A stretch of DNA of 64,000 nucleotides, from assembly GCA_009823505.1 (NCBI GenBank), contig VZQC01001015.1, forward strand, positions 744,902 to 808,901, in the 5' to 3' direction. Positions within the stretch are counted from its first letter, which is position 1. Every line of letters starts with the position of its first letter. This stretch comes from Rhizomys pruinosus (lineage: Eukaryota > Chordata > Mammalia > Rodentia > Spalacidae). The notes beneath the pieces are model-generated. The model was not told the origin of the DNA, made no database searches, and saw nothing but the letters and a program-made list of their open reading frames with translations. The position numbers and the translations under genes are program-made. Shown in pieces: positions 11,166 to 22,244 of the stretch.

Positions 11166-12530
11166 GTAATGGTGATAGTGATTCTGATGCTGATGCTGAT
11201 GCTGATGGTGGTACTGATGCTGATAGTGATGGTGATGGTGATAGTAGTACTGGTGGTGATGCTGATGCTGATGCTGATGGTGGTACTGATGCTGATAGTG
11301 ATGGTGATGGTGATAGTAGTACTGGTGGTGATGCTGATGCTGATGCTGATGCTGATGGTGGTATTGATGCTGATGGTGGTACTGATGCTGATAGTGATGG
11401 TGATGGTGATGGTGATAGTAGTACTGGTGGTGATGCTGATGATGATGGTGATATTGATATGATATGATGGTGTGATAGTGATCATGGTAATGACGGAGAT
11501 GATGATGGTGATGGTAATGTAGGTGATGATATTAATATAAAGAGATATTGATGATGAGATGAGAAAGATGCTGATGAGACAATGATGGTGATGATTATGA
11601 ATATGATGATATTGATATAAGATGATGATGATGATTACATGTGAGAAAGAGGATGGAAATGAGATAAAGATGATGCTAGTGGTAAACATCATATTGAAAT
11701 GGTGCAGATGGTGATAAGGGTGAGGATGATACTGATATAATAATGACTGTACTGATAGATGAGATGAGGAGATGATGACGATGGTAATGGTGATTATGAT
11801 AACACTGATATGATGAGATGGTGGTGGTGATAATGATAATGATAAAGATGATGGTACTGATATGGTGATGGTGGTGAAGGAAAAGCAAGATATTGATAAG
11901 ATGATGGAATGGTGATGATCACGGTAATATTGATTTGATGAGATGATGATAGTGATATGATGTAATGATGATGGTGATGATGGAAGATAAGAAAGGTTAT
12001 TGGGGCTGGAGAGGTAGCCTAGCGGTTAAGAGCACCGATGCTCTTGCAGAGGACCCGGGTTCGATCCCCAGCACCCACATGGCGGCTAAGAACCGTCTGT
12101 AACTCCAATTCCAGGAGAACTCCAGTTCCAGGGGAATCTGAGACCCTCTTCTGACCTCCACGGCATTGCACGACATGGGTGCACAGACCTGCATGCAGAC
12201 AATACAGTCGTACACATACAAAAATAAATAATAAAAAAAATTTAAAAAAAAAGAAAGGTTATTAAGGAAATGATGGTGGTGGTGGTGAAGATGATTATGT
12301 TGATATGACATTTAGATGATGGTGGTGGTGGTGATCGTGGTGATGTAGATAGAATGAGATGTTGATAGTGATAGAGATGAAGATGATGATATTGATAGGG
12401 TACAATGATGGTGGTGGTGATGAAGATGACGTTGATGTGAAGATGATGAAGATGATGACATTTAGATGATGGTGGTGATGAAGATGATGATGTTGATATG
12501 ACATTTAGATGATGGTGTGGTGACGGTGAT
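11166..12530. repeat. GAT-type triplet satellite with higher-order units
   Basis: The tract is built of TGATGC, TGATGG, TGATAG and TGGTAC triplet pairs over about 1.1 kb, split by a B2 at 12002-12250. From 11189 to 11430 it is organised in a 72-bp higher-order unit: ATAGTAGTAC recurs at 11241, 11313 and 11415 (spacings 72 and 102). Because units are multiples of three, long frames stay open on both strands. Confidence 0.95.
12002..12250 (+). mobile_element. young B2 SINE with 13-bp TSD
   Basis: Head GGGGCTGGAGAGGTAGCC, body with the 17-bp duplication, A-rich tail. AAGAAAGGTTATT is duplicated at 11989-12001 and 12251-12263. It inserted into the GAT satellite. Confidence 0.95.
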
Positions 12531-12539
12531 TTAAATCAG

Positions 12540-13145
12540 TGTCATTAATGGCACTGATGCTGATTGAATGTGATGACACCTGTGCTGAGAACCAGGCCTG
12601 GCAGAGTTTTACTTATTTATTATCACTGTTGCCCTTGTTTCCATTGGCACCGATAGAGGACTGACATGCATTGAACAGTATCTTGAATTAATGACTTTAT
12701 CAGAAACAGTAGTTAAAAGGCATGTCTTCTTTTGCCACTTTCTTTAGTAAAAACAGCTGGTATATTTTTAAATCACCTCTGAGGAGTACAGAGAGACTCT
12801 ACCATTATTCACAAATTTGACTTTGAAGAAGCAGGAATTGTTCCATAAAAATGAGAGTCAGGTAAGATCCTGGACACAGTGAAGTTCACAGGCAGAGGAC
12901 TCTATAGAGAAACCTGCGGATTTCTGTTATGGACTCTCATCCCGGGATATGAAGAGGCACTGTGTTTCTCCTTCATCAATATTCCCTCACCATACACAGG
13001 AGCTACTTTTCCCTGGGTGCCTGCAGCCGTCTCTAAGGACTAGTCACTGTGGACTCTAGAACCCAGCCCTGGCTTCCCAACAGGCCAAGAAGTGAATACG
13101 ATATGCTGTTTCTTGTGAGCAACACTCCAGACTCACCCCAAGACT
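12540..13145. other. repeat-free stretch
   Basis: No SINE or satellite. AT-rich sequence at 12600-12830 has mild enhancer-like texture (CTTGAATTAATGACTTTATC). No exon is recognised. Confidence 0.4.
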
Positions 13146-13149
13146 CTGT

Positions 13150-13275
13150 AAGAAAGTAATTATGATGACACCCAGCTTCCAGATGATGAGACAGGTCCCC
13201 AAAGAGGAGCGGGGACCGACAAAACCAAACAGGGTAGGAAGACGTAGAGCTAGAGTTGACTATAGACCAGAATTG
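13150..13275 (-). mobile_element. probable MIR fragment
   Basis: CCAGCTTCCAGATGATGAGA then CAGGTCCCCAAAGAGGAG then AGACGTAGAGCTAGAGTTGA parallels the inverted MIR core and its flank. Confidence 0.45.
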
Positions 13276-13875
13276 CAACCAAATATTCTCCCTAAATCCT
13301 TCTGGTATATCTTGGTTCAAATTCTGTGAAATATATACTGCACAGAAGTGTGAGCTTTGGACACATGCATTACTTTGAGGGAAAGATTAATAAGCAAAAC
13401 AATAATCAAATAAAAATGTTACAACACCCCTCCAAATCTCAGGTCTTTTATAGAGACAAGTTTCTACCACCCAGGCCCTGCAGAAAATTGGCACTTCAAG
13501 TGTGCTTGGTTTTATCTGGTATTTTTTCATAGATGAGGAAAAAAAAAAGGATGTTTCAGGTTATGTTATATTTTCAATGCTACATTACTCGATTTCACAG
13601 TCAAATAATTCTATTTTAGTTCACCAGAGGATTTTGTCATGTTTAATTGTTTATGGCTACCTCCGCCTCACATATTTGCTGGGGCTTCCCTTCCCCCTTT
13701 GCTGTTTCCTTTTGGATTCTCTTGGGTGCAGTAACCATGGAGATGAGTCTCCATTGGATCCCCTTTGCTCTGCCTTAGAAGTCAAAGAACCAATCAGGAT
13801 CTCACCACCCCTGAAGTGGAGAGAGGATGGAAATGGGAGGAGTTTGTGAGTGGAAGGGTAGCTCCTGCTGTCTCA
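13276..13875. other. single-copy stretch, nothing identified
   Basis: No repeat is recognised. A plus-strand frame at 13502-13849 (115 codons) has no recognisable domain and no good context. Confidence 0.4.
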
Positions 13876-13890
13876 GAGGATGGGATTCTT

Positions 13891-14142
13891 TTTAAATTTT
13901 TTTTATTAATTTTATTTATTTATGTATGTGTATGAATGTACTGTCTGCATGTAAGTTTGTGCACCCGTGTCGTGCAATGCCGCTGAGGTCAGAAGAGGGT
14001 GTCGGATTCCCCTGGAACTGGAGTTCTCCTGGAATTGGAATTTCGGACGGTTCTCGGCCACCATGTGGGTGCTGGGGATCGAACCCAGGTCCTCTGCAAG
14101 AGCCATCGGTGCTCTTAACCGCTAGGCCATCTCTCCAGCCCC
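13891..14142 (-). mobile_element. young B2 SINE with 15-bp TSD
   Basis: Minus-strand B2 ending at GGGGCTGGAGAGATGGCC. GAGGATGGGATTCTT is duplicated at 13876-13890 and 14143-14157. It carries the internal 17-bp duplication. Confidence 0.96.
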
Positions 14143-14157
14143 GAGGATGGGATTCTT

Positions 14158-14402
14158 GATGTCTAGGGATCCTGAAGAAGAAGAAACTGTAAAGCAGCCA
14201 AGTGGGGGAGAAGAACTCAGAGTCAGTCTGCAGGGACCTAGCCTTGGGCTGGCTGACTGCTTGCCTCCTGAGGCTGGAGCAGGCCACGTAGCTTCTCTCA
14301 CCTCAGCTGCCTCTCCGGTCACATGACTACACAAAGGCCAATCTTACAGGTTGTCATTATAGGTAAAGTCAGAGCAAACTAATAAGTACCTGCATGGGAG
14401 AA
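14158..14402. other. single-copy stretch, nothing identified
   Basis: No recognised feature. Confidence 0.4.
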
Positions 14403-15040
14403 TGTCTGTATTAGTAACTTTTCTGTTGCTGTGATAAAACCACCATGACCAAGGGAACTTATAAAAGGAATAGTTTAGGGGCTGGAGAGATGGCTCAGTG
14501 GTTAAGAGCACCAACTGCTCTTGCAGAGGACCCGAGTTCAATTCCCAGCACCCACATGGTGGCTAAGAACCGTCTTTGACTCCAGTTCCAGGGGAATACG
14601 ACGCCCTCTTCTGACCTCTGCAGCATTGCACGACACAGGTGCACCAACCTACATGCAGACAGTACACTCATACACATAAAAAACAATAAATAAATAAATA
14701 AATAAATAAATAAATAGGAAGAGTTTATTTGAGCTTATGATTGACAGTTCCAGGGAATTAGAGTCCATTATGGTGGAAGGCATGGTGGCCAGGGCTGGAG
14801 CAGAAAGCTGAGGTTCACATTTCCAATGAGCACAGGAAGTCAAGAGAGAGAGAGACTGGAGACTGCAAGGCTTGTTAAACTCACTAAGCCTGCCCCCAAT
14901 GATGCACTTCCTCCAACATGGCCACACCTTCTAAGATCTTCCAAAACAGTGCCACTGACTGGGGACAAAATGTCTGAATACTTGAAGCCTATGGGGGACA
15001 TTCTCATTCAAACCACCACAATGTCCAATGCCCAGGATTT
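14403..15040 (+). mobile_element. rodent interspersed repeat, split by a B2
   Basis: GTAACTTTTCTGTTGCTGTG, AAAACCACCATGACCAAGGG and, past the B2, TTTATTTGAGCTTATGATTG through CACTTCCTCCAACATGGCC match a repeat very frequent in rodents (a related copy is at 23071). I cannot assign the family name with certainty. Confidence 0.55.
14478..14716 (+). mobile_element. B2 SINE with imperfect TSD
   Basis: Head GGGCTGGAGAGATGGCTCAG, single-copy form of the AACTCC..TTCCAGG block, (AAAT)n tail. Flanks GGAATAGTTTA and GGAAGAGTTTA differ by one base, consistent with an older insertion than the duplicated-form B2s. Confidence 0.93.
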
Positions 15041-15063
15041 CTCAATTAACAGACCTGTTCTCA

Positions 15064-15312
15064 GGCTAGAGAGATAGCTAAATATCTTAGTGGGTGAAGT
15101 ACTTATCTTGTAAGCACAAAGTATACAAGTGTCTGAGTTCAATTTCCAGAATCCACATTAAAAAAAACAACCACACTGTGTGGTAGCACCTGCTTGTAAT
15201 CCCAGACTTGTGAATGTGAAAATAAACAAATCCTTCGAGCTCTCTCTGGCCGGCCAGCCTAGCCTACTTGGTGAGCTTCAGACCAGTGAGAGACCCCAAC
15301 TCAAAAAAAGTA
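15064..15312 (+). mobile_element. B4A-type composite SINE
   Basis: tRNA-like head (GGCTAGAGAGATAGCTAAAT, GTCTGAGTTCAATTTCCAG), B1-like middle (GTGTGGTAGCACCTGCTTG), then GGTGAGCTTCAGACCAGTGA and GAGACCCCAACTCAAAAAAA. Confidence 0.7.
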
Positions 15313-15568
15313 TGGGGGCTGGAGAGATGGCCTAGTGGTTAAGAGCGCCGACCACTCTTACAGAGGACCCGGGTTCAATCCCCAGCACCCACATGGCGGC
15401 TGAGAACCATCTGAAACTCCAATTCCAGGAGAACTCCAGTTCCAGGGGAATCCGAGACCCTCTTCTGACCTCCGCGGCATTGTACAACACGGGTGCACAG
15501 ACTTGCATGTAGAAAGTACATTCATACACATACAGAAATAAGTAAAAATTAATAAAAAAAAAAAAGTA
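15313..15568 (+). mobile_element. young B2 SINE
   Basis: Head GGGGGCTGGAGAGATGGCC, duplicated AACTCC block, poly(A) tail. It inserted directly behind the B4A tail, so the TSD is masked by A-rich sequence. Confidence 0.94.
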
Positions 15569-15698
15569 GACCACACCTGAGGCACTACATCAAATGTCGT
15601 ATTCACAGACACAGACACGCAGGGAGACCTATTCTTGCAGTTTTTTTAAGCTTAAACTGCCCTAACAATACAGGTTGGTAGAGATGTCTAATAATTTG

Positions 15699-15915
15699 GG
15701 GTTTTTGTTCTTTTATGTGTATACATGTTATGCCTGCAAGTATGCAAGTATACCACATGTATGCAATTCCAACAGAGACCAGAAGAGGGACTTGGATCCC
15801 CTGGTACTGGAGTTTACAGTGGTTGTTAGCCACCATGTGGGTGCTGGGAACCAAACCCAGGTCCTCTGTAAGAGCAGCCAGTGCTCTTAACTGCTGAGCC
15901 ATCTCTCCAACCCCT
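15699..15915 (-). mobile_element. older B2 SINE with 14-bp TSD
   Basis: Minus-strand B2 ending GGGGTTGGAGAGATGGCTCA. TGTCTAATAATTTG (15685-15698) and TGTCTAACAATTTG (15916-15929) are the TSD with one mismatch. Confidence 0.92.
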
Positions 15916-15929
15916 TGTCTAACAATTTG

Positions 15930-16267
15930 AATCACAATAGCAAAAACTGTAGTTGTGACCTGATGAAGTCAAGTCACACTTCCTACCTTAGAGGCTTCCT
16001 TTTGAAAAAGACAAGCACACATTCATAAGAGAAACAGGTACATGGTGTGGGCTGGAGATGTGACCAGAGCTGGGACCTCAGAAGGAAGCAGTGTAGAGAC
16101 TGGTCCTGCCACAGAATGGTCTCAGCCCATGAGAGCAGGTAGACTCCGCCAAGGGCTGGCCTGTTACAGAGCAGGCACTGAGCCAGGGGAGATGAGAGGC
16201 TAGGTCAGAGTGACGATGTGGAACTAGCCTGGTAGAGCATAGAGGGAGAGTGTTAGCCCAGCCCCAG
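15930..16267. other. single-copy stretch, nothing identified
   Basis: No recognised feature. Confidence 0.4.
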
Positions 16268-16408
16268 AAGATAGAAAAGAAGCAAAGAAGGAAGGAGGGA
16301 GGAAGGGACGGAGGGAGGGAAGGGAAGGGGAAGGGGAAGGGGAAGGAGAAGGGAAAGGGAAAGAGGAAGGAAGGAAGGAAGGAAGGAAGGAAGGAAGGAA
16401 GGAAGGAA
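16268..16408. repeat. (GGAA)n purine array
   Basis: GGAA, GGGA and AAGG units form a polypurine strand of about 140 bp that ends in a pure GGAA run. Confidence 0.96.
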
Positions 16409-18095
16409 AACTTCATTCTAATCTAAACCCAGCGAGAAGCCAGCATGCATTTAAGCACGAAAAAGGCACAAAGCCCTTTCTTCAAAGTTCAGTAGGGAGG
16501 TCGACTGTGGAGTGGGGGAGAAGGGTCAGTATTAACAGCCAGACACCAGTGAGGGCCGGCAGAGGGGTCAAGGGACCTTGACTGCATTGGAGGCCAGGGA
16601 AGTGGAAGGTGCAAGGGATTCTGGGTGGCCCAGGATGCATATGGGTGACTAGGAGGGGAGGAACAGCAAGCCAAGACGAGGTGGGTGAGGGGTACATGCT
16701 ATGGGCTTCATCCTGGGGACCCGAGTGGGTCCGGCAGCTCTGCCTCCGTCTCCAGGGACCAGCCTGGCTTTAATCACGCCTTTCTCAGAGCCATCCCAAG
16801 AAGACTTCATGGTGATCAAAGGAAAACTCTGTTTTTAGTGCGTCCTCAGGAACTCAGAGGTACAAAGGGCGGTCCCCGTGTGCTGGGCTCCCCACTTTTC
16901 CATCTTAACTGACCTCTCTCCCATCTGGGCTTCACACCCCCTCCTCTCAACGCCAGCGCTAAGGTGGTCCCAACTCATGGGAGCAGGGGGAAGGGGGAGA
17001 TTTCCTGGAGAGATGAACTGGAGGAACACATTGTTTCTGCGGAGTGATTTAATGTCCTTTTTGGCATGCTCCTGACAGCTGAAATCTTCCATAATGACTC
17101 GGTTTGGCAGCAGAGTTCTGTGGATCCGGGGAAGGCTGATGAGGATGTCAAATGTCAATAAATGAGCAATCCGTAATTGTAGCCGCTGGATGCCGAGGCA
17201 GGCCCGGGAATGCCAGCTAGGTCACAAGGCTGCACACAGTCGACACAACGCAAGCGCCAAAGTCTTCGTGTCACCAAGGCAAAAACATGAGCTGTCGTTC
17301 TTACCCCAGTGGCTGGTGTTCTCTGTCCCTGCCTCTTCTCCATCTTCATCACATCACTTCCCTAGATATAAGGATGATGGCTGCTATGGTCCAAAATGCC
17401 CTGGGTCCTTTTCCACACAGGTCAACACAGCCGTGGTCTCTCCAGTGTCTCCAGAAACTCTTTCGGGTCTGTTTGGACTGGGTCAGAAATCTCCATTCTT
17501 TCCTCTGTGCTTGCTTTCTGACAGGCTGATTTCAGTTGGAAAGATCTGTGTCAGGAATGAGAGAGCGTCCCTAGCGATGGGGGACACCCTCATATAAACA
17601 TACCATTTGTGGCCTTGCACTTTGACAAGAGTGAGTGAACTGGAAGAGCCGGGAATGCCGGGAAGCCTGAGCTTGGCTTAATCGCTCAGTGCGTCCCTCA
17701 GCTCACCTTCCTGAGCTCTAACCTCAGAGACGGAGTTCCCAGTTCAAAAACACACCATCTCCTCTGTCCTCCACTTAATTTTTAAATTATATATATCATG
17801 GTAGAGAGGCCCTCGTGGTGAACACTATGAGCCATTTTGCATGTCTGAAATGGGGAATTACACCACACACTAGTGATTGCTTATAAATCTCAGTGAGCCC
17901 ACTGAGGACCTTTGCTGGGAAGAAAGGCAGTGTGAACACATAAAAGAGGATGGGGGGGCGTTCAAGAAAGGAGCTAACAAGTCCAGGTTCACAAATTCCC
18001 TAATGTGCTGAGCCCTCCCCGGGGATGTAAGCCAAGGTCTTCATAAATCTGAGAGGTTTGCCAGCTGGGCAGCTGCCTCTCCTGTTCTCTTGGAT
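16409..18095. other. 1.7-kb repeat-free single-copy stretch
   Basis: No SINE or LINE is seen. The plus-strand frame at 17190-17597 (135 codons) has no recognisable domain. The sub-block at 17020-17290 is listed as a candidate regulatory element. Confidence 0.45.
17020..17290. promoter_or_regulatory. candidate conserved noncoding element
   Basis: The block contains paired TGTCA cores (GATGTCAAATGTCAATAAAT near 17145-17164), the type bound by TALE homeodomain proteins, followed by CCGTAATTGTAGCC near 17171 and CCATAATGACTCGG near 17090. It is free of repeats. Function is inferred. Confidence 0.4.
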
Positions 18096-18096
<1 letters not shown>

Positions 18097-18132
<36 letters not shown>

Positions 18133-18135
18133 ACA

Positions 18136-18171
<36 letters not shown>
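18097..18171. repeat. (TG)n microsatellite
   Basis: About 75 bp of TG with a single CACATGC interruption, sitting at the 3' end of an inverted B2. Confidence 0.97.
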
Positions 18172-18174
<3 letters not shown>

Positions 18175-18318
18175 AAGTGCAGGCTCCCTCGGAGGCCAGA
18201 AGATCCCCTGGAGCCTGAGTTACAAGAAGTTGTGACCCACCCAATGTGTGTTGGGAATGGAACTGGGATCTTCTACTGACAGAACGTGTTCTTAGCTGCT
18301 GAGCTATCTCTCCAGCTC
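18172..18318 (-). mobile_element. old B2 SINE, 3' part replaced by TG repeat
   Basis: CTCGGAGGCCAGAAGATCCC, GGAGCCTGAGTTACAAGAAG and AGCTGCTGAGCTATCTCTCC read as an inverted, diverged B2. Confidence 0.8.
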
Positions 18319-18549
18319 TGAAACTATTTTTTTAATATTTTTTTTATCGAAGGCTAAGAAATATGTTTTTAGGCTCACTAGGGTCAGCAGAAAGGCTGAG
18401 GAGATGCCATTCTGTCTAGGAAGGAGACAGTAATGCAGGCCACGTCAACTGGAGAACACAGGTGCTGAGTGGATCTATCCACCTTTGCTGGGCTTTACTG
18501 GAAATGTATATGGGTTGGTCTGTCCAGGTTCTATGACTCAGTAGCAATA

Positions 18550-18668
18550 AGAGCAAATGTCCTTGAACTCACTCTGTAGGCCGAGATCACCACCAGACTT
18601 GAGGCGACCCCCTTTCCTGAACCTCTTGAGTGCTGGGACTTGTAGTAATGTGCCGACCTGCCCAGCTT
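18550..18668 (-). mobile_element. decayed B1 fragment
   Basis: CTTGAACTCACTCTGTAGGC, then GAACCTCTTGAGTGCTGGGA, then CCGACCTGCCCAGC follow the inverted B1 order. Confidence 0.6.
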
Positions 18669-19077
18669 AGAACCACTAGTTTACTTAAGATCTGCTCCTG
18701 GCCTGTTTAAGTGCCCCGAATAGCTTGCTTCCACTCTCTTTGAACTTGTCTAAGATGAGGCAGAGACAGTCACGGAGACTCCAGTGTACTATCAAGTTCT
18801 GGATGAATGAGATAGATGGTTCATCTGGATCCCCCATGACAGGAAGAAACAGGGCAGACACAGAGGAGCACAAGCAAATGGAGACGACATCCCACAGTAG
18901 GAGAGTAGGAGGCATGCGTGGCTGCAAAGTCACTGAGGGGGTGCATGCTATTGACCCCACCATCCCCCCTGCATCTGGAAGCACCATGACTACTGTCCTC
19001 TTGACTCAGCTTTACATCTTACAACTTGAGGAGGTGCTCATCAAGTTCCTTGGGGATCAGTTCCCACTCTTTGGCAT
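18669..19077. other. single-copy stretch with an unassigned open frame
   Basis: A 118-codon plus-strand frame (18725-19081) lies here, overlapped by a 100-codon minus-strand frame. Neither shows a domain, signal peptide or splice context I recognise, so I do not call a gene. Confidence 0.35.
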
Positions 19078-19093
19078 ATAAACTCTAAATCCT

Positions 19094-19257
19094 AGCCGGG
19101 CGTGGTGGCGCACGCCTTTAATCCTAGCACTCGGGAGGCAGAGGCAGGCGGATCTTTGTGAGTTCAAGGCCAGCCTGGTCTACAGAGTGAGTTCCAGGAC
19201 TGCTGGGACTATGGGACTACAGGGAGACCCTGTCTCGAGAAGACCAAAAAAAAAAAA

Positions 19258-19296
<39 letters not shown>

Positions 19297-19321
19297 AATA
19301 AAATAAAAATAAAAATAAAAA
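19094..19321 (+). mobile_element. young B1 with 16-bp TSD and (AAAT)n tail
   Basis: Full B1 from AGCCGGGCGTGGTGGC to CCCTGTCTCGAGAAG, with a local duplication GGGACTATGGGACTAC near 19205-19220. ATAAACTCTAAATCCT is duplicated exactly at 19078-19093 and 19322-19337. Confidence 0.96.
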
Positions 19322-19337
19322 ATAAACTCTAAATCCT

Positions 19338-20239
19338 GCTTAGCTCTGGTTCTCAACTACAGCAAACCAAGTTCAGCCTCACCAAGCAAGAGCAGAGTTG
19401 ATGTCAGGCCCAGGAGAGGAGAATCCTTGGTGCTGAGTACGCTTGTCATCTGACGTTGGGCTTTCCTCGCATCTATTCAGGGTTCCTCTGGCTGCCTTCA
19501 GTCTTGATCAAATGCTACAATGGCCTGGCCCAGCACCAGGGATTTGTGTAGCTCTCCCAGGCTATTTGCTGAGAGAGCCCATCAGATATGGATTCAGGGC
19601 TTAATGGACCCATGGGAGGTCATGCCATTGAAGCAATGCTCAAGGCTGGGAGAACAGGATCCTCTCCTTACCCTGTGGAAACAGGGAGTAGTGATAGGCC
19701 AGGATATCCCAGGCTGGAATTGGTCTGCTCCAAGGGGCTGTGATGTCATCCTTGGATGCAACTTATCATATAGAAGTTTGACCAAGACCGTCTTCCCACT
19801 ATCTAACACCTACACATTTTTTTTAATTTTGAAGTGACCATTAAGTCATCATTATCTTGGGTCCCTAGATTAGAATCTCTTTAACCCCCTCTTCCTGTCA
19901 CTCTCTTTCTTCCAAATACTTTTTCTTGTCACCCCTTTCCCTTCCATTGGTATAGACACCATGCTATTGAACACATTCTGTTGGTGCTAGACCGGATATA
20001 GTAACAACCATCAGATTTTTCCACCTTTCCCTCTTGTTCTGCTCCACTTGGCCAGACTGGCAGATGAAGCCACAATTATGAGTGGAGCTACCATGTCATG
20101 AGTGTTTAGTCTACCTTAGAGATTTCTAGAACAATCTTCCTGTCCCCCTTCTCATCATTCCCAACAGGACTTTTTCTTTTCTTTTTTTTTTTTGGGGGGG
20201 TGTGCTTTTTCTATTTTAATCTACCTACATTAGGAATCA
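19338..20239. other. single-copy stretch, nothing identified
   Basis: No repeat family is recognised. The 105-codon plus-strand frame at 19520-19837 has no recognisable domain. Confidence 0.4.
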
Positions 20240-20435
20240 TTAAAATTCCTGTGAAGACCAAACAGTAAATATTTTCAGTCTGCTGAGTCACATAGTCTGG
20301 TCAGAATTGTTCAGCTTGCCACTGTAGTGTAAAGGCAGACGTGTACATGGACGGCACGCAGAGGACAGAGCAGCCAATAGCTTCAAAGACAGGGTTCATG
20401 CCACAAAATAAAGCTATTTGGAGCAGGTCCAGAAG
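20240..20435 (+). mobile_element. ancient hAT-type DNA transposon fragment
   Basis: GACCAAACAGTAAATATTTT, then GCCACTGTAGTGTAAAGGCA, then GACGTGTACATGGACGGCAC matches a common mammalian nonautonomous element of the hAT type that ends in GCCGACCCCTG. The exact family name is not certain. Confidence 0.5.
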
Positions 20436-20466
20436 GCCAGGGACAGATATTAAGACAGTGATGTCA

Positions 20467-20590
20467 AGCCAGGTGTGGTGGTTCGCTCCTGTAATCCCAA
20501 CACTCTAGAGACACCGGAGGGAGGATCTCTCCAGTTCCAGGCCAGACTGGGCTTTAGAGTGAGACAGATCCTATCTCAAAGAACCAAAAA
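20467..20590 (+). mobile_element. old B1-like (PB1-type) SINE
   Basis: AGCCAGGTGTGGTGGTTCGC, TCCTGTAATCCCAACACTC and TCCTATCTCAAAGAAC are kept, with many substitutions. Confidence 0.65.
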
Positions 20591-20689
20591 CAAACAAGGG
20601 GAATGTACTGCTTTGGAAATGATGCCCGGTCTGTCCTTGCCAGCTGTTCTCCTTCTCCATTCAGTCAAAACAAAACAAAAGCAGTGGTT

Positions 20690-20890
20690 CCGAACCTGGG
20701 CTGTGTTGCAATTAAACTTTTTCTGTGAACGCAACAATTTGAATTTCATGTTGTTTTGATAGGTCATAAAATACCCTTTTTAATTTTCAGACCATTTTAA
20801 AATTATTTTTTAAATCTTAAGCTCACAGGCTCAACCTGAAGAAGAGGGCGGGCAGTATTTGGTGCCTAACGCTTGTGAACCCCTGTCCTA
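20690..20890 (+). mobile_element. ancient hAT-like fragment
   Basis: It begins AGTGGTTCCGAACCTGGGCT and ends GCTTGTGAACCCCTGTCC, both hAT-like terminal forms. The internal TGTTGCAATTAAACTTTTTC resembles the element at 22395. Confidence 0.4.
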
Positions 20891-21049
20891 AAACAATCCA
20901 TCCTCTCCCCTCTCACGTCTTTATTTTTTTTTTATATTCTATTTTGTTTCCTGCTTCAGATTCACTTTTATGTGATAGTCCCCAGCTTATTTATAAATTG
21001 CCTGTGTCTAGAACCGTTTTAGACATATAAAGCAATGAACCCAAGGCTG

Positions 21050-21450
21050 TTTCCTTTTCCTTGGAAGAGCTTATCCTCTACTTGGAGTCATCAGAAATAG
21101 GAAAACAAATAAGCAAGCAGGAAATGGAAAAAGGAACAAGGACTTGGGTAGCAACTGAGTCTATTGATGCTAGTATCTAAAGAACTTCTCAGAGGGAGCC
21201 AGTACTGAAATCCATAAGAAGGAGATTTAAGGCAGAAATAGAAAGTGCAGAGGCCCTGGGGCAAGTTAGATCTGAGAGTCCTGGGAGGATTGAAAGAAGT
21301 CCCGCCATCACTGAACTCTGGCAATCTGAGGAGAAATGACTTTGGTTATTTAGCATGGACCTAACTATTCAGGCTATAGTGGTGAACTTTAAGAAGGAAA
21401 GGTAGACTCAACTGGTATTGCTAAGGTGACTCTGGCTGTGATGTGAAGTG
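21050..21450 (+). mobile_element. ancient mammalian-wide repeat (name uncertain)
   Basis: GGAAGAGCTTATCCTCTACT, AAACAAATAAGCAAGCAGG, AACTTCTCAGAGGGAGCC, GAAAGTGCAGAGGCCCTGGG and AAGGTGACTCTGGCTGTGAT follow, in order, a common mammalian interspersed repeat. I am sure of the resemblance, not of the family name (L2/L3-type or similar). Confidence 0.5.
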
Positions 21451-21796
21451 TGGTCATGAACCTGGCTTGTCAAGAAGTTCCTTGACGACCTCACACTCGC
21501 CCAGCACGTGTTGCACCTGCCACAAAAACCTGTTCAGATTAAGGCCCTTATTGAAACCTCGCTCATGGCAACATGCCTTCTTCTTGACCTTCTCCATCAC
21601 AATGTGGTGGAGAAAGCAAACTACTGTCACAGGCTATAAATTCCAAGGCTTTAATGTGGCTTGCTATGATATACATCCCCATCACCTCAGGATTAAGGGT
21701 GGAAAATGAGACTCAAGCCACCAGACCACCTGAACAGAGTCAACTGCGCTCCCTCCTGGCTTTGAAAACTGCCAGTGTTAATGTGTACATCTAAGT

Positions 21797-21906
21797 CTGT
21801 TTGTTCGTTTGTTCATTTGTTTGTTTCTGCATGGAAATCAGACTTGAACACAGAACCTAGTGCCTGCTATACAAGTGTTCTCTCTACTCCTAAGCTCTAC
21901 CTCCAG
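21797..21906 (-). mobile_element. decayed ID-like SINE with (TTTG)n
   Basis: TTGTTCGTTTGTTCATTTG is followed by an inverted ID/tRNA head: GACTTGAACACAGAACCTAG, TCCTAAGCTCTACCTCCAG. Confidence 0.5.
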
Positions 21907-21959
21907 GGGCACCGGTGCTGGTCAAGGATGGTAAAGTCACCAATAAGAATAGAAGTCCT

Positions 21960-22160
21960 TGGGACAGGGAGAGGAAAGGCTGCCTTAGGTGAGTTGCCAC
22001 TAAAACCCCTCTGAGGAAATGGAATTTTTTGCTGAGGCTGGAATAATGAAAAATATTCCACTGAACTAAGAAACCAGAGCTCCCTATAGAAAACACAATG
22101 CATGCAAAGGTCCTGGGGTGCAAGGAAGCTTAGCACATTTGAAGCATTATCTGGTTCAGG
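21960..22160 (+). mobile_element. second fragment of the ancient repeat seen at 21050
   Basis: AAACCCCTCTGAGGAAATGG and CATGCAAAGGTCCTGGGGTG parallel the internal segment of the 21050 element. It is weak. Confidence 0.3.
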
Positions 22161-22164
22161 AGGT

Positions 22165-22213
22165 TTTTGTTGTTGTTGTTGTTGTTTTGGGGTTTTTTTA
22201 GTTTGTTTTTGTA

Positions 22214-22244
<31 letters not shown>

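Noticed and set aside
11159..11692. 177-codon minus-strand open frame
   Set aside because: It is a translation of the GAT-type satellite (Ile/Thr/Ser only), with no domain and an equally open opposite strand.
18725..19081. 118-codon plus-strand frame as a gene
   Set aside because: An overlapping 100-codon frame is open on the other strand, no domain is recognised, and the frame stops at the B1 TSD.
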